Below are positions 61,821 to 64,000 of a DNA stretch of 64,000 nucleotides, in pieces (position 1 is the first letter of the stretch; each line of letters opens with the position of its first letter). Under the pieces are notes generated by a model that saw only the letters and a list, made by a program, of their open reading frames with translations, did not search any database and was not told where the DNA came from. The stretch is from contig NZ_JBHZGI010000002.1 in assembly GCF_051900535.1 (NCBI RefSeq), positions 434,001 to 498,000 of the forward strand, read 5' to 3'. The DNA comes from Frateuria_A sp051900535. GTDB lineage: Bacteria; Pseudomonadota; Gammaproteobacteria; Xanthomonadales; Rhodanobacteraceae. The translations under genes were made by a program, and so were the position numbers.

Positions 61821-62201
61821 TCAACACGCGATTGTGCCGGTGCCTTCGATGGGCTTCAACGGCGGCAGCCGGCGCCACAGGGCGTCGAGTTCGATCAGCA
61901 GTTCCGCGCCGGGGACGGTGGCAGCCGCTTCGCGCGCCATCACGACCAAGTCGATCGGCGGCAATTCGAGGCGGGCGCGGCGGAACGATTCGCGCACCAG
62001 CCGCTTGATCCGGTTGCGCTCGACCGCGCGCTTGGACACGCGCTTGGATATGGCCAGGCCCAGTCGGGCGTGGTCGAGTCCGTTCGGGCGCCAGCGCACA
62101 GAAAAACAGCGGCCGCCGAGGCGGCCGCTGGCTTGACGCAGAGCGGCGAAGTCGCCGGCACGGCGAACCCGCGCGTCGCGCGGCAGGCCGGCGGCAGGCA
62201 T
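61821..62201 (-). CDS. rnpA: Ribonuclease P protein component
   Basis: A 126-residue basic protein. RNRIKRLVRESFR (62-74) is the RNA-binding signature. It binds the catalytic RNA of RNase P for 5' processing of tRNA. Gene order rpmH-rnpA-yidC is kept, but there is no room for yidD between rnpA and yidC (62 bp), where it usually lies. Confidence 0.96.
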   Translation of the reverse strand: MPAAGLPRDARVRRAGDFAALRQASGRLGGRCFSVRWRPNGLDHARLGLAISKRVSKRAVERNRIKRLVRESFRRARLELPPIDLVVMAREAAATVPGAELLIELDALWRRLPPLKPIEGTGTIAC

Positions 62202-62215
62202 GACGGTGACGCCGC

Positions 62216-62350
62216 TTACGGGATGAGGCGCTTGCGACCCTTGGCGCGACGGGCGTTGAGCACCTTGCGGCCGTCGGCGGTCGCCATGCGGGCACGGAAG
62301 CCGTGGGTGCGGGCGCGCTTGAGCTTGCTCGGCTGGAAGGTCCGCTTCAT
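62216..62350 (-). CDS. rpmH: 50S ribosomal protein L34
   Basis: A 44-residue basic protein with the invariant start MKRTFQPSKLKRARTHGFRA and end RKVLNARRAKGRKRLIP. It is 14 bp upstream of rnpA. CTGGAG lies 9 nt before the ATG. Confidence 0.98.
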   Translation of the reverse strand: MKRTFQPSKLKRARTHGFRARMATADGRKVLNARRAKGRKRLIP

Positions 62351-62390
62351 GGCTTTAGCTCCAGAAGATAAGTCGACAAAAAGGTTGGAA

Positions 62391-62420
62391 ATTATGGAGC
62401 CTGTGTGGAGGCGCTGTCAA
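62391..62420 (-). promoter_or_regulatory. rpmH promoter
   Basis: On the minus strand TTGACA (62420-62415), an 18-bp spacer and CATAAT (62396-62391) form a strong promoter. The start would be about 34 nt before rpmH. It drives rpmH-rnpA, probably into yidC. Confidence 0.75.
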
Positions 62421-62534
62421 ACCGCCCTGATGCGGCCTGTGGACATCGCTGGGGATATGCTGGGGGTTGGCTGCTAGACTTGCCGGTCCACCCTGCGCTT
62501 CCGGGCGCCCCTTCGTCGGTCAAGAATTATCCCA

Positions 62535-63866
62535 ATGAGTGATTTGTGGCGGCGCTGCCTTGAGCGTCTGGAAAGCGAGCTGAGCGCCGAGGAGCTGCAT
62601 ACCTGGCTCATGCCGCTGCAGGCTCGCGAGGATGACGCCGGCGTGCAGCTGTTCGCGCCCAACCCGTACACGCTCGAGACGGTGCGCGAGCGCTTCCTGG
62701 CGCGGATCGAGACGGTGCTGGGGCAGCTGGCCGGGCGCGATTGCCCGGTGCGCATCGAGGTGGGCTCCAGCTCGCCGCGCCCCGCGCGGCCTGCCGCCAC
62801 ACCCAAGGCCGCGGCCGTGGAAACGGCAGCGCCCGCGCCGGTGTTCCCGCACAACCTGGATCCTCACTACACCTTCGAGACCTTCGTCGAGGGCAAGTCG
62901 AACCAACTAGGCAAGGCCGCCGCCATGCAGGTGGCGATGAACCCCGGCCGCGCCTACAACCCGCTGCTGCTCTACGGCGGAACCGGCCTGGGCAAGACCC
63001 ACCTGATGCACGCCGCCGGCAACCTGATGCGCGAGCGCAACGGTGGCTGCAAGGTGATGTACCTGCGCTCGGAGCAGTTCGTCGGCGCCATGATCGAGGC
63101 GCTGCGCACCAAGAACATGGACCAGTTCAAGCAGCGCTTCCGTTCGGTCGATGCGCTGCTGATCGACGACATCCAGTTCTTCGCCGGCAAGGACACCACG
63201 CAGGAGGAGTTTTTCCACACCTTCAACGCCTTGTTCGAATCCAAGCAGCAGATCATCCTGACCTGCGACCGTTACCCGAAGGAGGTGGACAAGCTCGAGC
63301 CGCGCCTGAAGTCGCGCCTGGGCTGGGGCCTCTCGGTGGCGATCGAGCCACCGGACTTCGAGACGCGCGCGGCGATCCTGCTGTCCAAGGCGCAGGATAA
63401 GGGCGTGGCGGTGAGCGAGAACGTGGCGATGCTGCTGGCCAAGCGCATCCGCTCCAACGTGCGTGACCTGGAAGGCGCGCTCAACACGCTCGCCGCGCGC
63501 GCCAACTTCTACGGCAAGCCCATCACCACCGACTTTGCCGAGGAAACACTGCGCGACCTGCTGGCCACCCACGCCCAGGCGGTGACGGTGCCCAATATCC
63601 AGAAGATCACCGCCGAGTATTTCAACGTGCGCCTGCAGGACCTGTTGTCCAAGCGACGCGTGCGTTCGTTGGCGCGGCCGCGGCAGATCGCGATGGCGCT
63701 GTCCAAGGAGCTCACCGAGCACAGTTTGCCGGAGATCGGCGAGGCGTTCGGCGGGCGCGACCACACTACTGTCCTGCACGCCTGCCGCACCATCAGGAAG
63801 CTGTGCGAGACCGACGCACGCATGCGGCAGGACTGGGAGCAGCTCATTCGCGTGCTGACCGGCTAA
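62535..63866 (+). CDS. dnaA: Chromosomal replication initiator DnaA
   Basis: A 443-residue AAA+ initiator. Domain I LWRRCLERLESELSAEELHT, a proline/alanine-rich domain II (about 75-105), Walker A GGTGLGKTH (near 148), Walker B LLIDDIQFF (near 209) and the domain IV signature GGRDHTTVLHAC (near 405) are in order. It binds DnaA boxes and opens oriC. A TTATCCCAA motif (62527-62535, two mismatches to a DnaA box) overlaps its start codon and might give autoregulation. No clear Shine-Dalgarno is visible. Confidence 0.98.
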   Translation: MSDLWRRCLERLESELSAEELHTWLMPLQAREDDAGVQLFAPNPYTLETVRERFLARIETVLGQLAGRDCPVRIEVGSSSPRPARPAATPKAAAVETAAPAPVFPHNLDPHYTFETFVEGKSNQLGKAAAMQVAMNPGRAYNPLLLYGGTGLGKTHLMHAAGNLMRERNGGCKVMYLRSEQFVGAMIEALRTKNMDQFKQRFRSVDALLIDDIQFFAGKDTTQEEFFHTFNALFESKQQIILTCDRYPKEVDKLEPRLKSRLGWGLSVAIEPPDFETRAAILLSKAQDKGVAVSENVAMLLAKRIRSNVRDLEGALNTLAARANFYGKPITTDFAEETLRDLLATHAQAVTVPNIQKITAEYFNVRLQDLLSKRRVRSLARPRQIAMALSKELTEHSLPEIGEAFGGRDHTTVLHACRTIRKLCETDARMRQDWEQLIRVLTG

Positions 63867-64000
63867 GCGCTTGAAAAGCCATGGCCCAAGCTGTGGATAA
63901 TAGGTGGATGACTCGGCGACTGAATTTATCCACAATCGACCCACAACCGGGCAGCACGGTTGGGCACAGGCGAGAATGCATGCAATCCCTTGATTTCAAA
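63867..64000. other. Left part of the oriC region (dnaA-dnaN interval)
   Basis: Two perfect DnaA boxes lie in opposite orientation: TGTGGATAA (63892-63900, minus) and TTATCCACA (63926-63934, plus), 25 bp apart. Degenerate boxes follow (CCCACAA near 63940). The dnaA-dnaN intergenic region is the usual origin in Xanthomonadales. dnaN must start beyond the window, so the AT-rich unwinding element may be partly out of view. Upstream of dnaA, 62351-62534 has weaker boxes (TGTGGACAT at 62438-62446). Confidence 0.85.

Noticed and set aside
1..64000. CRISPR array, prophage or transposase genes
   Set aside because: No evenly spaced direct repeats, cas genes, phage structural genes or DDE transposases were seen. 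The only tyrosine recombinase is the housekeeping xerC.

Overview
The window is a GC-rich piece of a gammaproteobacterial chromosome. The best fit is the Xanthomonadales (Lysobacterales), family Rhodanobacteraceae (Rhodanobacter/Dyella/Luteibacter-like). This placement is inferred from gene content and order; no sequence search was run. It ends at the replication origin: dnaA lies at the right edge, followed by two perfect DnaA boxes, with rpmH-rnpA-yidC-mnmE running away from it. Genes are densely packed on both strands. I found no rRNA, tRNA, CRISPR array, prophage or intact transposon.

Layout, left to right. 0-9 kb: a GntR/UTRA regulator, a TPR-sulfotransferase, a large Oar-like TonB-dependent receptor, and a BtuB-type receptor behind a cobalamin riboswitch. 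8.5-17.4 kb: an orphan RND pump subunit, a PagL-like lipid A deacylase, and a complete tripartite EmrAB-type efflux operon (marR - outer membrane factor - emrA - emrB) whose marR promoter overlaps a palindrome. 17.4-24.4 kb: an XRE regulator, an S9 peptidase, a carboxylesterase, and an AlgZ/AlgR-like LytTR two-component pair just upstream of hemC, an order also seen in Pseudomonas. 25.7-33 kb: a DUF481 outer membrane protein, a WYL regulator, an SLC13 permease, a patatin, DUF488 and a GT2 glycosyltransferase. 33-45 kb: parB-parA-rsmG, a minimal SPFH protein, gluconokinase, pirin, exonuclease III, a CPA antiporter, oligopeptidase A, a gamma-carbonic anhydrase and aroE. 46-50 kb: an MHYT-GGDEF-EAL protein, then an RLAN/RimK ATP-grasp ligase divergent from a GNAT acetyltransferase. 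51-56 kb: lptM-dapF-DUF484-xerC-hslV-hslU, the first four in the enterobacterial order. 57-64 kb: a CDF-like transporter, ribokinase, mnmE, yidC, rnpA, rpmH and dnaA with origin sequence.

Most genes are ordinary housekeeping or accessory functions. The signals that gene calls do not explain are mainly regulatory: at least seven genes have a -10-like hexamer ending 6-7 bp before the start codon and no Shine-Dalgarno, which suggests leaderless mRNAs; an 18-bp perfect palindrome carries a -10 box on each strand between two divergent genes; xerC appears to start at CTG and mnmE at TTG; and three families of palindromic intergenic repeats (REP/BIME-like) recur across the window. The RLAN-RimK/GNAT pair is the best candidate for a poorly characterised biochemical system.
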